64,000 bases of DNA, taken from Halohasta salina. Its GTDB lineage: Archaea > Halobacteriota > Halobacteria > Halobacteriales > Haloferacaceae. Made by a program: the position numbers and the translations under genes. This document shows positions 30,500 to 38,125 of this stretch, piece after piece. The stretch spans positions 310,001 through 374,000 of the forward strand of contig NZ_JAMZIE010000003.1 in assembly GCF_024178165.1 (NCBI RefSeq). The letters are read 5' to 3'. The notes below the pieces were generated by a model. It saw only the letters and a program-made list of their open reading frames with translations, did not search any database and was not told where the DNA came from. Position 1 is the first letter of the stretch; every line of letters starts with the position of its first letter.

Positions 30500-31169
30500 C
30501 CTCGCCCCCGATCACACACCGGAGTTCGGACGGGAGGTACTCGCCGATCGCTGCGAGCAGTCCCGGCGGGTCGGTCCCCTCGCCGGTGATGATCGACTGT
30601 TCGAGCAGGCCGAGCCGCTCGACGGTGACGATGTCTTGGGCGTGGCCCGCGCGGTTGACCGTCGCCCGGACCTCGCCGCGAGTGGCGCTGTTGACGTTGA
30701 CCCGACCGCGACCGCGGCTCCAGTCGTAGAGCCGGTCGACTTCTTCGTCGGCCAGTCGCGAGGGGTCGCCGTAGACGAACGTCATCGGCAAGTGTTGAAC
30801 GAGGCCGAACCGCTCGCGGATCTGTGAGGGTGTCCCCTGTCCGAGGCCGAGTTCGGCGGCCGGAACCCGGATCTTCTCGCCGGCATCGAGGGTGATCCCC
30901 TCGTCGTCCCACGAATCGAGGGTGCCGACGTAGGTTTCGCCCTCGGTGAAGTGGTCGGTGATCTCGCCCCACCGCTCGCCGAGGACGTTCCGGGCGGCCG
31001 TCGCGTCGTCACCGGTGAGGGTGACGGTCACGAAGTCGTCGCGGCGGACGCCGATCTCGGCCTCGACGCTGAGCTGGTGGATGTCGTTTTCTATCAGTGA
31101 TCCGAGGCTCTTGAGCGCGCGCTCGCGGGCCTCACCGTCGACGTAGCATTTGGTTGCGAGGACGACCAT
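30492..31169 (-). CDS. DUF2110 family protein
   Basis: A 225-residue archaeal protein. I use the ATG at 31169 (MVVLATKCYVDGEARERAL), which overlaps the tfe stop as TAATG; the longer frame would read through tfe. It appears to have two parts: an N-terminal alpha/beta region (to about 85) and a C-terminal region with strands such as YVGTLDSWDDEGITLDAG that resemble an S1/OB-like barrel. DUF2110 is widely found next to tfe in Euryarchaeota but has no assigned activity. RNA or polymerase binding is a guess. Confidence 0.85.
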   Translation of the reverse strand: MVVLATKCYVDGEARERALKSLGSLIENDIHQLSVEAEIGVRRDDFVTVTLTGDDATAARNVLGERWGEITDHFTEGETYVGTLDSWDDEGITLDAGEKIRVPAAELGLGQGTPSQIRERFGLVQHLPMTFVYGDPSRLADEEVDRLYDWSRGRGRVNVNSATRGEVRATVNRAGHAQDIVTVERLGLLEQSIITGEGTDPPGLLAAIGEYLPSELRCVIGGEDD

Positions 31170-31693
31170 TAGGCGTGGATGTCGACGTTGAGTTCGTCGC
31201 GGAGGTCGTCGATTCGCTCCTCCATCGCGCCGACGAGGCGGTCGTTGTCCATCGACTCCAGCGGGGAGGCACACTCCGGACACTCGAAGCCGAAGTCCAT
31301 CGCCTCGCCGAACTCGAAGCGGATCGAACACACTTCACAGAGGTAGAACTCGTGGGTGCGCTCGTACTCCTCGCGTTCTTCGAGCGCATCCAGCAGGCGG
31401 TGCATCTCCGCTTCGAGGTTCTCGGGAATGTTGTCGTAGTGGAACGTCCAGAGATAGGTCAGCCAGCCGGAATCCTCGTCGCGGAGCCGGCGGTAGGAAG
31501 CCAGATCGTTCTCGTAGAGGATGAACAGGGCACGGCGGACCGTGTTGAGTTCGAGATCCAACTGCTCTGCGAGCTCTTCGTCGGTTACTTCGCCGTCCGG
31601 CGGGGCCGCCGCGACCGGCATCCCCTCCGGACCGACCAACTCGTGGAGGTACTTCTGGATAACCGGGTCGTTCAGTAGATCCTCAAAAGCCAT
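31169..31693 (-). CDS. tfe: transcription initiation factor E subunit alpha
   Basis: A 174-residue TFE-alpha that stabilises the open promoter complex of archaeal RNA polymerase. Residues 1-90 form the winged helix (VTDEELAEQLDLELNTVRRALFILYENDL), then an acidic linker helix (LLDALEEREEYE) and the zinc ribbon with Cys pairs CEVC (near 119) and CPEC (near 138), followed by a helical tail. It is the first gene of a four-gene operon with TAATG junctions. Confidence 0.94.
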   Translation of the reverse strand: MAFEDLLNDPVIQKYLHELVGPEGMPVAAAPPDGEVTDEELAEQLDLELNTVRRALFILYENDLASYRRLRDEDSGWLTYLWTFHYDNIPENLEAEMHRLLDALEEREEYERTHEFYLCEVCSIRFEFGEAMDFGFECPECASPLESMDNDRLVGAMEERIDDLRDELNVDIHA

Positions 31694-31749
31694 TACCGGT
31701 CTTGGGCGGTGAACTCGGTTAAAACCACCGAACCGCCCCCGTGGTCGCC

Positions 31750-32313
31750 TCAGGCGTCGGGATTCCGGTCGACCGCGCTATCTCCGGAGACGACTTTCTT
31801 CCCGGTCGACTGCGGGATCACGCGGTTCTCTGCGTCGACCCACTCCTGATCCAACTCCCGCCCCTCGAACAAGCGATCCAGAAAGACGGCCAGCCCGGCG
31901 ACCTCGGAGTGGGGTTGGTTGGTGACGCCGACGTTCCAGTCGGCGTACTCGTAGATCTCGAAGGGGACCTTTTCGCCGCCGACGACCACCAGCAGCGGCT
32001 CGTCTTCGATGGCGGTTCGAACCTCGCTTTCGACTTCTTGGACCGGCAGCCCGTACATCGTGAGATGGACGACCCTGCCATCCCAGTCGTCGACGAGCGC
32101 CCGGAGGCTCCCGCTCTGTTCGATCTCGAAGGCCCCCCCGAATCGGTTGGTGATGTCCCGAACGGTCTCGACCGACTGGCCCGCGTTGTCGGGGACGATC
32201 ACCCGGTCGGCACCGAGCGCGCGGGCGGTCAGCCCGACGTGGGTCGTCATCCGGTCGTCGCGTCCGGGGCGGTGGCCGTAGCGGACGACGACGACCTCGT
32301 GTGGCGTCTGCAT
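31750..32313 (-). CDS. trm56: tRNA (cytidine56-2'-O)-methyltransferase
   Basis: A 187-residue archaea-specific SPOUT methyltransferase that methylates C56 in the T-loop. Visible features: VVRYGHRPGRDDRMTTHVGLTARALGAD at the N-terminus (motif around RDDRMTTH), and the knot residues LLVVVGGEKVPFEIY near 107-121 and NVGVTNQPHSEVAGLAVFLDRL near 127-148. The polar C-terminal tail is normal. It follows tfe's upstream side after a 56-base gap with no visible signal. Confidence 0.92.
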   Translation of the reverse strand: MQTPHEVVVVRYGHRPGRDDRMTTHVGLTARALGADRVIVPDNAGQSVETVRDITNRFGGAFEIEQSGSLRALVDDWDGRVVHLTMYGLPVQEVESEVRTAIEDEPLLVVVGGEKVPFEIYEYADWNVGVTNQPHSEVAGLAVFLDRLFEGRELDQEWVDAENRVIPQSTGKKVVSGDSAVDRNPDA

Positions 32314-32383
32314 GCCGGAGTCGACTCGGCGCGCGGCCCTGTGGGTTTCGTTTCGCCGCTCGACTCGGGGTCGGTTCCGGCCG

Positions 32384-32398
32384 GTAGCCGCTGACTAC
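32384..32398. repeat. GTAG-N7-CTAC palindrome, trm56/peroxiredoxin divergent region (copy 1)
   Basis: GTAGCCGCTGACTAC lies between divergent genes, 46 bp upstream of the peroxiredoxin start. Its centre is 42 bp, four helical turns, from the second copy at 32426, the spacing of a cooperative pair of sites. Confidence 0.5.
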
Positions 32399-32425
32399 TG
32401 CGTCGACCACAACGTTCAATCGGTG

Positions 32426-32440
32426 GTAGTGGCTGGCTAC
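32426..32440. repeat. GTAG-N7-CTAC palindrome, copy 2, abutting the peroxiredoxin start
   Basis: GTAGTGGCTGGCTAC ends three bases before the ATG at 32444, where transcription of a leaderless gene would begin. Binding here would block initiation. Confidence 0.5.
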
Positions 32441-32443
32441 CGT

Positions 32444-32932
32444 ATGGTCTCTCCCGGCGATCAGGCACCCGATTTCACCGCACCGCTCGTCAGCGACGGC
32501 GACACTGTCGCCACTACCTTGTCGGACCATCTCGGCTCGGGCCCGGTCGTGTTGGCCTTTTTCCCGGCGGCGTTCTCCTCGACCTGCACGACGGAACTCT
32601 GTACGTTCCGCGACGATCTCGCGCAGTTCAACGACCTCGGAGCCACCGTCTTTGGCATCAGCACCGATACCTCGTACGCGCTCGAACGGTTCCGCCAAGA
32701 GGAAGGGCTAACGTTCGATCTGATCAGTGACAACGACGGCTCGATCATCGACGCCTACGACATCGTCGACGACGAGTCCTTTGCCGGGAAGGGCATGACC
32801 GGCGTCGCCACCCGCTCGGTGTTCGTGGTCGACGACGCGGGGACGATCCGGGATGCGTGGATCGCCGACAATCCGGGCCAAGAGCCGGACTACGAGGCGG
32901 TCGTGTCGGCGGTCGAATCGCTGGCCGACTGA
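32444..32932 (+). CDS. peroxiredoxin (AhpC/TSA-type, redoxin domain)
   Basis: A 162-residue thioredoxin-fold protein starting MVSPGDQAPDFTAPL. The peroxidatic motif FFPAAFSSTCTTELCTFRDD carries the peroxidatic Cys in TxxC position (near residue 49) and a second Cys five residues later (ELC), a pattern typical of BCP/PrxQ-type or atypical two-Cys enzymes. The Arg that supports catalysis is in VATRSVFVVDDAGTI near 122. It would reduce hydrogen or organic peroxides with a thioredoxin partner. Two palindromes in its promoter suggest redox or other regulation. Confidence 0.9.
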   Translation: MVSPGDQAPDFTAPLVSDGDTVATTLSDHLGSGPVVLAFFPAAFSSTCTTELCTFRDDLAQFNDLGATVFGISTDTSYALERFRQEEGLTFDLISDNDGSIIDAYDIVDDESFAGKGMTGVATRSVFVVDDAGTIRDAWIADNPGQEPDYEAVVSAVESLAD

Positions 32933-32977
32933 CGCTCGGGGGAGTGTTTTTGCCGGTCGGGTCGAAACAGGCTTCGA

Positions 32978-33781
32978 ATGAGTGATACCGAGCAGTCGAC
33001 CTTCGAGTACGACCCCGACGCCAACCATCCCTATCCCGACGAGCGGCTGAACGAGCTCCTGCCGATCGTCACCTCCGATCCCGAGATCGTCACCTATCTT
33101 CGGGCCCAGAACGTCAACGCCGTCACCCGCAAGCGCTACAGCGACCACGGCACGAAGCACATCGAGATCGTCCGGAACCGCGCGCTGCGGCTGTACGAAC
33201 TCCTCAAACGCGCCGGCGTCGAGTGCAACGGGGCCCGAGAACAGGGCCTCGAGGAGTCCTTCGAGCCAGTGATCCTCCTGCTGGCGGCGACGCTCCACGA
33301 CGTCGGCCACGTCGTCCACCGCGACAGCCACTCGTATTATTCGATCCCGCTGGCCGCCGATATCCTCGACCGACTGCTGTCTGACCTCTACGACATCGAA
33401 ACCGCCGTCCGTGTGAAAGCGGAGGTCCTGCATGCCATTCTCTGTCACCATACTGCCGAGACGCCGCTGACGACGGAGGCCGGCATCATCCGGATCGCCG
33501 ACGGACTGGACATGGAGCGTGGCCGCTCGCGGATCCCCTACGAGCACGGCGGCCGCGGGATCAACACGCTGTCGAGTCAGGCCATCGAGAACGTCCGGCT
33601 CATGCCCGGCGACGACGTGCCGGTGTTGGTCGAAATCGAGATGATCAACGCCGCCGGCGTCTATCAGGTCGACAACCTCCTGAAGGCCAAACTCGACGAC
33701 TCGCGGCTCGAAGACGAGGTCCGGATCGTCGCGGTCAACACCAAGGCCGACGACATGCTAGTCGAACGCATCGAACTCTGA
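32978..33781 (+). CDS. HD domain phosphohydrolase-like protein
   Basis: A 267-residue protein with an HD domain at about residues 45-180: YSDHGTKHIEIV (first His), LLAATLHDVGHVVHRDSH with the His-Asp pair near 110, and HAILCHHTAE near 155 and RIADGLDMERGRSRIPYEHG near 175 as later metal ligands. A C-terminal domain of about 75 residues (IEIEMINAAGVYQVDNLL) has no recognised function. HD proteins hydrolyse phosphomonoesters or nucleotides. Substrate unknown; widespread and conserved in haloarchaea. Confidence 0.85.
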   Translation: MSDTEQSTFEYDPDANHPYPDERLNELLPIVTSDPEIVTYLRAQNVNAVTRKRYSDHGTKHIEIVRNRALRLYELLKRAGVECNGAREQGLEESFEPVILLLAATLHDVGHVVHRDSHSYYSIPLAADILDRLLSDLYDIETAVRVKAEVLHAILCHHTAETPLTTEAGIIRIADGLDMERGRSRIPYEHGGRGINTLSSQAIENVRLMPGDDVPVLVEIEMINAAGVYQVDNLLKAKLDDSRLEDEVRIVAVNTKADDMLVERIEL

Positions 33782-33865
33782 GACCACGGCGACGGCGGCC
33801 TCCACCCCGGCGCGTCGTCGAACGGTCGACGAACTGACTGCATTTCAACATGATTTTCCGATTGA

Positions 33866-33873
33866 TTATTAAG
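33866..33873 (+). promoter_or_regulatory. TATA-like element of the second pilB-pilC pair
   Basis: TTATTAAG in an AT-rich patch. Counting about 25 bases to the transcription start gives 33894-33897, downstream of the ATG at 33888 and before the ATG at 33912, so this element favours the second ATG as start with a 15-base leader. Confidence 0.45.
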
Positions 33874-33911
33874 TAGGCCGAACAGATATGTCGGCTACCA
33901 CGGCCACCAGT

Positions 33912-35633
33912 ATGTCAGACACAGAGCCGTCACCGGAGACCGACTGGGACAGCGAGCGTGGCGACCGCTCCAGTCGCGGCCGGGGCGACACCGCCGGCCG
34001 AGAGGGCTTTTTCGAGACCGCGGCCGCCCGACTCGAAGCGCTCCGCCATCGCTTCGACGTGGCCGCCGAAGTCGTTCGTGGCTCGTCGCTGTCGACCCGG
34101 CCGTTCCGGCCGACCGACGGGCCCGTGGCCACCTTTCGGGTGCCCGACGGGGAAGCCGAGGTCGACCGCTACTGGGTCAACGCCCCCTTCGCTTACGTCG
34201 TGATCACCTACGACGACGAGGCCAGCGAGCGCTACTACTACGCCGTCGAACCGGATCTCGATTCCTTCGAGCGGGAGCTGCTGGCCCGGATCAAAACCGA
34301 CATCCGCGCGCCGCTGATGTACCAGTCCGACGACGACGCCAGCACCGACGACGTGCTGATCGAGGAGCTGGCGCGACTCATCGAGACCTACGGCATCGAG
34401 GTCGACATGGGGACGTTCCACACGCTGTTCTACTACCTCAAGCGGGATTTCCGCGGGTTCGGCAAGCTCGACCCCCTGCTGAACGACGCCCACATCGAGG
34501 ACATCTCCTGTGACGGCTACGAGCTACCGATCTTCGTCTACCACGACCAGTACACCGATATACAGACCAACATCTCCTTCGGCGAGCAGGAACTCGACAA
34601 CTTCGTGATCCGGCTGGCCCAGCAGTCGGGCCAACACATCAGCGTCGGCGATCCGATGGTCGAAGCCACCTTGGAGGACGGCTCCCGTGCCGAACTCTCG
34701 CTGGGTCGGGAGGTTACCCCTCGTGGGTCGGCGTTTACGATCCGGCAGTACGCAGACGACCCCTTCACACCGATCGATCTGATCAACTACAACACCTTCA
34801 GCATCGAGCAGATGGCCTACTTCTGGCTCTGTATCGAGCACAACAAGAGCCTGATCTTCGCCGGCGGCACCGCCTCGGGGAAGACCACCTCGATGAACGC
34901 GGTGTCGATGTTCATCCCGCCGCGGTCGAAGGTACTGACCATCGAGGACACCCGCGAACTGTCGCTGTACCACGACAACTGGCTGTCGTCGGTCACCCGC
35001 GAGCAGATGGACGAGGGGTCGGATATCGACATGTACGACCTGCTGCGGTCGGCCCTGCGGCACAGACCCGAATACATCATCGTCGGCGAGGTCCGCGGGC
35101 AGGAAGCGGTCACGCTGTTCCAGGCGATGAACACCGGCCACACCACGTTCTCGACGATGCACGCCGACTCCATCGAGACCGTCATCAACCGGCTTGAAAA
35201 CGAGCCGATCAACGTCCCGCGGGCGATGGTCCAGTCACTGGATATGCTGTCGGTCCAGACGCAGGTCCGGATCGACGACAAGCGACTCCGGCGGTCGCGG
35301 GTGATCGGCGAGATCCGCGGCATCGACCAGCGGACCGGCGAGTTGGACTACGCCTCGGCGTTCAACTGGGACGCCAACACCGACAGCTTCCAGAGCAACG
35401 ACAGCGAACTCCTCGGGGAGATCCAGGACGAACGCGGCTGGAGCCGCAACGAACTCCTCGAGGAGATGCGGAACCGACGGCGGGTGCTGTCGTACCTCCA
35501 GCAGAAGGGCATCAGCGACTACCGGGAGTTCACTGCGCTGATCAACGAGTATTACGCCGACAAACACCGGGTGCTCGACCGCATCGAAGCCGACGAGTCG
35601 GTCGACGATCCGACCGCCGAGCCCGCCGAGTGA
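33912..35633 (+). CDS. pilB: type IV pilus/secretion ATPase, PilB type (short form)
   Basis: A 573-residue ATPase (581 if started at 33888). The N-terminal 70 residues are charged and variable; RYWVNAPFAYVVI, LFYYLKRDFRGFGKLDPL and IEDISCDGYELPIFVYH match the long paralogue at 9573. Walker A GGTASGKTTSMN is near residue 318, Walker B YIIVGEVRGQEA near 392 and the His box GHTTFSTMHAD near 412. Unlike the long form it has no extended acidic C-terminus. It drives a second pilus- or secretion-like machine with the PilC that follows. Confidence 0.92.
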   Translation: MSDTEPSPETDWDSERGDRSSRGRGDTAGREGFFETAAARLEALRHRFDVAAEVVRGSSLSTRPFRPTDGPVATFRVPDGEAEVDRYWVNAPFAYVVITYDDEASERYYYAVEPDLDSFERELLARIKTDIRAPLMYQSDDDASTDDVLIEELARLIETYGIEVDMGTFHTLFYYLKRDFRGFGKLDPLLNDAHIEDISCDGYELPIFVYHDQYTDIQTNISFGEQELDNFVIRLAQQSGQHISVGDPMVEATLEDGSRAELSLGREVTPRGSAFTIRQYADDPFTPIDLINYNTFSIEQMAYFWLCIEHNKSLIFAGGTASGKTTSMNAVSMFIPPRSKVLTIEDTRELSLYHDNWLSSVTREQMDEGSDIDMYDLLRSALRHRPEYIIVGEVRGQEAVTLFQAMNTGHTTFSTMHADSIETVINRLENEPINVPRAMVQSLDMLSVQTQVRIDDKRLRRSRVIGEIRGIDQRTGELDYASAFNWDANTDSFQSNDSELLGEIQDERGWSRNELLEEMRNRRRVLSYLQQKGISDYREFTALINEYYADKHRVLDRIEADESVDDPTAEPAE

Positions 35634-37693
35634 TGCTCAGCTACATCCCCCTTCTGGTCGGCCTCGCGCTGTTCGGCGTGCTGTTGTTGCCGCTGGTCAG
35701 CGACCGCGCCGAGATCGTCTTCGACGGCGTTGGCCAAGCGCTGCTGGGGTCGACGCTCAGTACCGAGCCCCGCCGTCGCAACCAACGTCCGAAACTCGAG
35801 GCCGCCCACGTCCCGCGCTCCCACCGATCGTTTGCGGCCCAGACCGTGCTGTACTCGATCGTTGCGGCGGTCGCTACGGGGATCGCCAGCCTCACGGTCA
35901 TCTGGCAGCTACTGGCCTTTCTCGCGGGGCTGGCCGGCGATATTGCCCTCCTGTCGACGCTGGAGGGGGTCGGCGTCTTCGAGTTCGACGTGCGGCTGGC
36001 GATCACGTTCGTCGGGAGCCTGCTGGTGACCGTCGCGGTCGGCGTCGCCGCCAACTGGCTGCGGTGGTTCGTCCTCGATCAGCGGGCCTACTCCCGTGGC
36101 TCGCAGATCGACGCCTCCCTGCCCCGGACGGTCGCGTTCATGTACGCGCTGTCCCGCAGCGGGATGGCCTTCACGCAGGTGTTGCGGACGCTGGCGGAGA
36201 ACCGCGGGGTCTACGGCGAGGCCGCCGTCGAGGTCGACGCCACGGTCAAACAGATGGACCTCTTTGGGGTCGACCTCCAGACCGCCATCGAGGACATGGG
36301 CGACCGGACGCCCTCGGAAAACATGGGAGAACTCAGCGAGAACCTCGGCAGCGTGCTGGGCAGCGGCCGGAGCCTCTCGGCGTACCTCCACTCGCAGTAC
36401 GAACGCTACAAGGAGGAGGCCGAGGCCCAACAGGAGCAGTACCTCGAACTGCTGTCGACGTTCGCGGAGGCCTACGTCACCGTGTTAGTGGCGGGGCCGC
36501 TGTTCGTGATCACGACGCTGGCAGTCATCGGCCTCGTCCTTCAGGACACGCTGGCGCTGATGCGGGTGATCACCTACGTCGGCATACCCCTAGCGACCTT
36601 CGGCTTCATCGTCTATGTCGACAGCGTCACCGAGGACGCCGAGACACAGCAGGCCGCGGATCACGACGAGGAACTCGTCGACGCGGGATCGATCCAGCAG
36701 CCGCCGGCGGTCGCCGACGGTGGCGTGGTCGACCGGTGGACGAGCCAGCGCGAGCGGCTGGCGATGTACGACCGCCTCGACCGCTGGCTGACGTGGCTCA
36801 CCCAGCCACTCGAGTTGGTCCTCCGTCGACCGAGGATCACCTTCGGGCTCACCGTCCCGGTCGGGCTGCTGTGGACCGGCTTCACGATCGGCGACTTCGA
36901 GTTGACCCCGTTTGCCGTCCTCGAAGCCGTCGTCCCGCCGCTGGCCGAGGCGACCATCGTCGCCCTCGGGGTCTATGCGCTGGCCTACGAGCTTCGCAAG
37001 CGGCAGACCCGTGACATCGAGCAGGCGGTGCCGGATTTCCTCGATCGGTTCGCCAGCGTCAACGACGCCGGGATGTCGATCGTCGAGAGCTTCCGGCGGG
37101 TCAAAGACAGCGATCTCGGCGCGCTGACGCCCGAACTCCGGCGGGCGTGGCGGGACGTCCAGTGGGGGTCGGACGTCGCCACCGCGCTCAAGCGGATGGA
37201 CCGGCGGATCGGCTCGCCGCTGGTGACACGGGCGGTGACACTGTCGACCAACGCGATGGAGACCAGCGACGACATCGCCCCCGTCCTGGAGATCGCTGCC
37301 GACGAGGCACGGTCCGCACAGTTGCTGAACCGCCAACGCCAGCAGGTCATGCTCACCTATCTGGTCGTCATCTACGTCGCGTTCCTCGTGTTCCTCGGGA
37401 TCATGGCCGCGCTGATGATCTCGTTCATCCCCGCGATCGAGGACGTCATGGCCCAGACGGCCGAACGTGCCGCCGGGGCGGGGCCGGCTCCGGGTGGCGG
37501 GATCGGGCTGGTCGGCAGCGGCGAGGACATCAACATCGCCGGCTACGAGACGGTCTTCTTCCACGCCACGCTCGTTCAGGCGATCTGTTCGGGACTGGTC
37601 GCCGGCCAGCTCGGACAGGGATCGGTCAACGATGGCGTGAAACACGCCACGGTGATGTTACTCGTCACCTACGTCGTGTTCACGTTCCTCTAG
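35633..37693 (+). CDS. pilC: type IV pilus platform protein, PilC/TadC family (second copy)
   Basis: A 686-residue membrane protein with two T2SSF domains (about residues 140-260 and 440-560) each followed by hydrophobic helices, the same architecture as PilC at 4603. I take the ATG at 35633, which overlaps the PilB stop as TGATG; a GTG one codon earlier is possible. Near the C-terminus there is a Gly/Ala/Pro-rich loop (AAGAGPAPGGGIG) between helices. No pilin-like gene is adjacent, so its filament subunits must be encoded elsewhere. Confidence 0.9.
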   Translation: MLSYIPLLVGLALFGVLLLPLVSDRAEIVFDGVGQALLGSTLSTEPRRRNQRPKLEAAHVPRSHRSFAAQTVLYSIVAAVATGIASLTVIWQLLAFLAGLAGDIALLSTLEGVGVFEFDVRLAITFVGSLLVTVAVGVAANWLRWFVLDQRAYSRGSQIDASLPRTVAFMYALSRSGMAFTQVLRTLAENRGVYGEAAVEVDATVKQMDLFGVDLQTAIEDMGDRTPSENMGELSENLGSVLGSGRSLSAYLHSQYERYKEEAEAQQEQYLELLSTFAEAYVTVLVAGPLFVITTLAVIGLVLQDTLALMRVITYVGIPLATFGFIVYVDSVTEDAETQQAADHDEELVDAGSIQQPPAVADGGVVDRWTSQRERLAMYDRLDRWLTWLTQPLELVLRRPRITFGLTVPVGLLWTGFTIGDFELTPFAVLEAVVPPLAEATIVALGVYALAYELRKRQTRDIEQAVPDFLDRFASVNDAGMSIVESFRRVKDSDLGALTPELRRAWRDVQWGSDVATALKRMDRRIGSPLVTRAVTLSTNAMETSDDIAPVLEIAADEARSAQLLNRQRQQVMLTYLVVIYVAFLVFLGIMAALMISFIPAIEDVMAQTAERAAGAGPAPGGGIGLVGSGEDINIAGYETVFFHATLVQAICSGLVAGQLGQGSVNDGVKHATVMLLVTYVVFTFL

Positions 37694-37765
37694 GGAGCGA
37701 CTACTGCCACCGGTCGGCGTGGGTCGACCCGACACGGCTTTCCCCACGAGGGAGTACCCTCGGGT

Positions 37766-38050
37766 ATGCCCGCCGACCTCATCGAGAAGACCGACCGCTA
37801 CGAGCAGATGCTCGCCGACGCCCTCAATGTCGCCGAGGCGGTCCCGCCGGCCGAGACGCCGCTGGCCGAGGCGGCGACCGACTGTCGGGTGATGGCCGCC
37901 TCCTATCTGGAGGACGGTCGACACTTCCGCGAACACGACGACCCGGTCAACGCCTTGGCCTCGTTTTCCTACGGCTACGGCTGGCTCGATGCGGGCGTCC
38001 GGATGGGGCTGTTTTCGATCCCCGAGGAGACCGAACTGTTCACGACGTGA
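37766..38050 (+). CDS. DUF357 family protein
   Basis: A 94-residue helical protein starting MPADLIEKTDRYEQMLADAL, with the family features ATDCRVMAASYLEDGRHFREHDDPVNALASFSYGYGWLDAG at residues 37-78, which resemble a TPR-like helical pair with conserved Tyr, Gly and Trp. DUF357 proteins are archaeal, small and uncharacterised. It follows pilC by 72 bases on the same strand; whether they are co-transcribed is unclear. Confidence 0.85.
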   Translation: MPADLIEKTDRYEQMLADALNVAEAVPPAETPLAEAATDCRVMAASYLEDGRHFREHDDPVNALASFSYGYGWLDAGVRMGLFSIPEETELFTT

Positions 38051-38125
38051 GCGGCGTCCGTGGCGTCGCCACCACGCGAACATCGGTGATTGCGTCGACG
38101 GGTGTGCGGCTCCCGTCCGGTTCGA

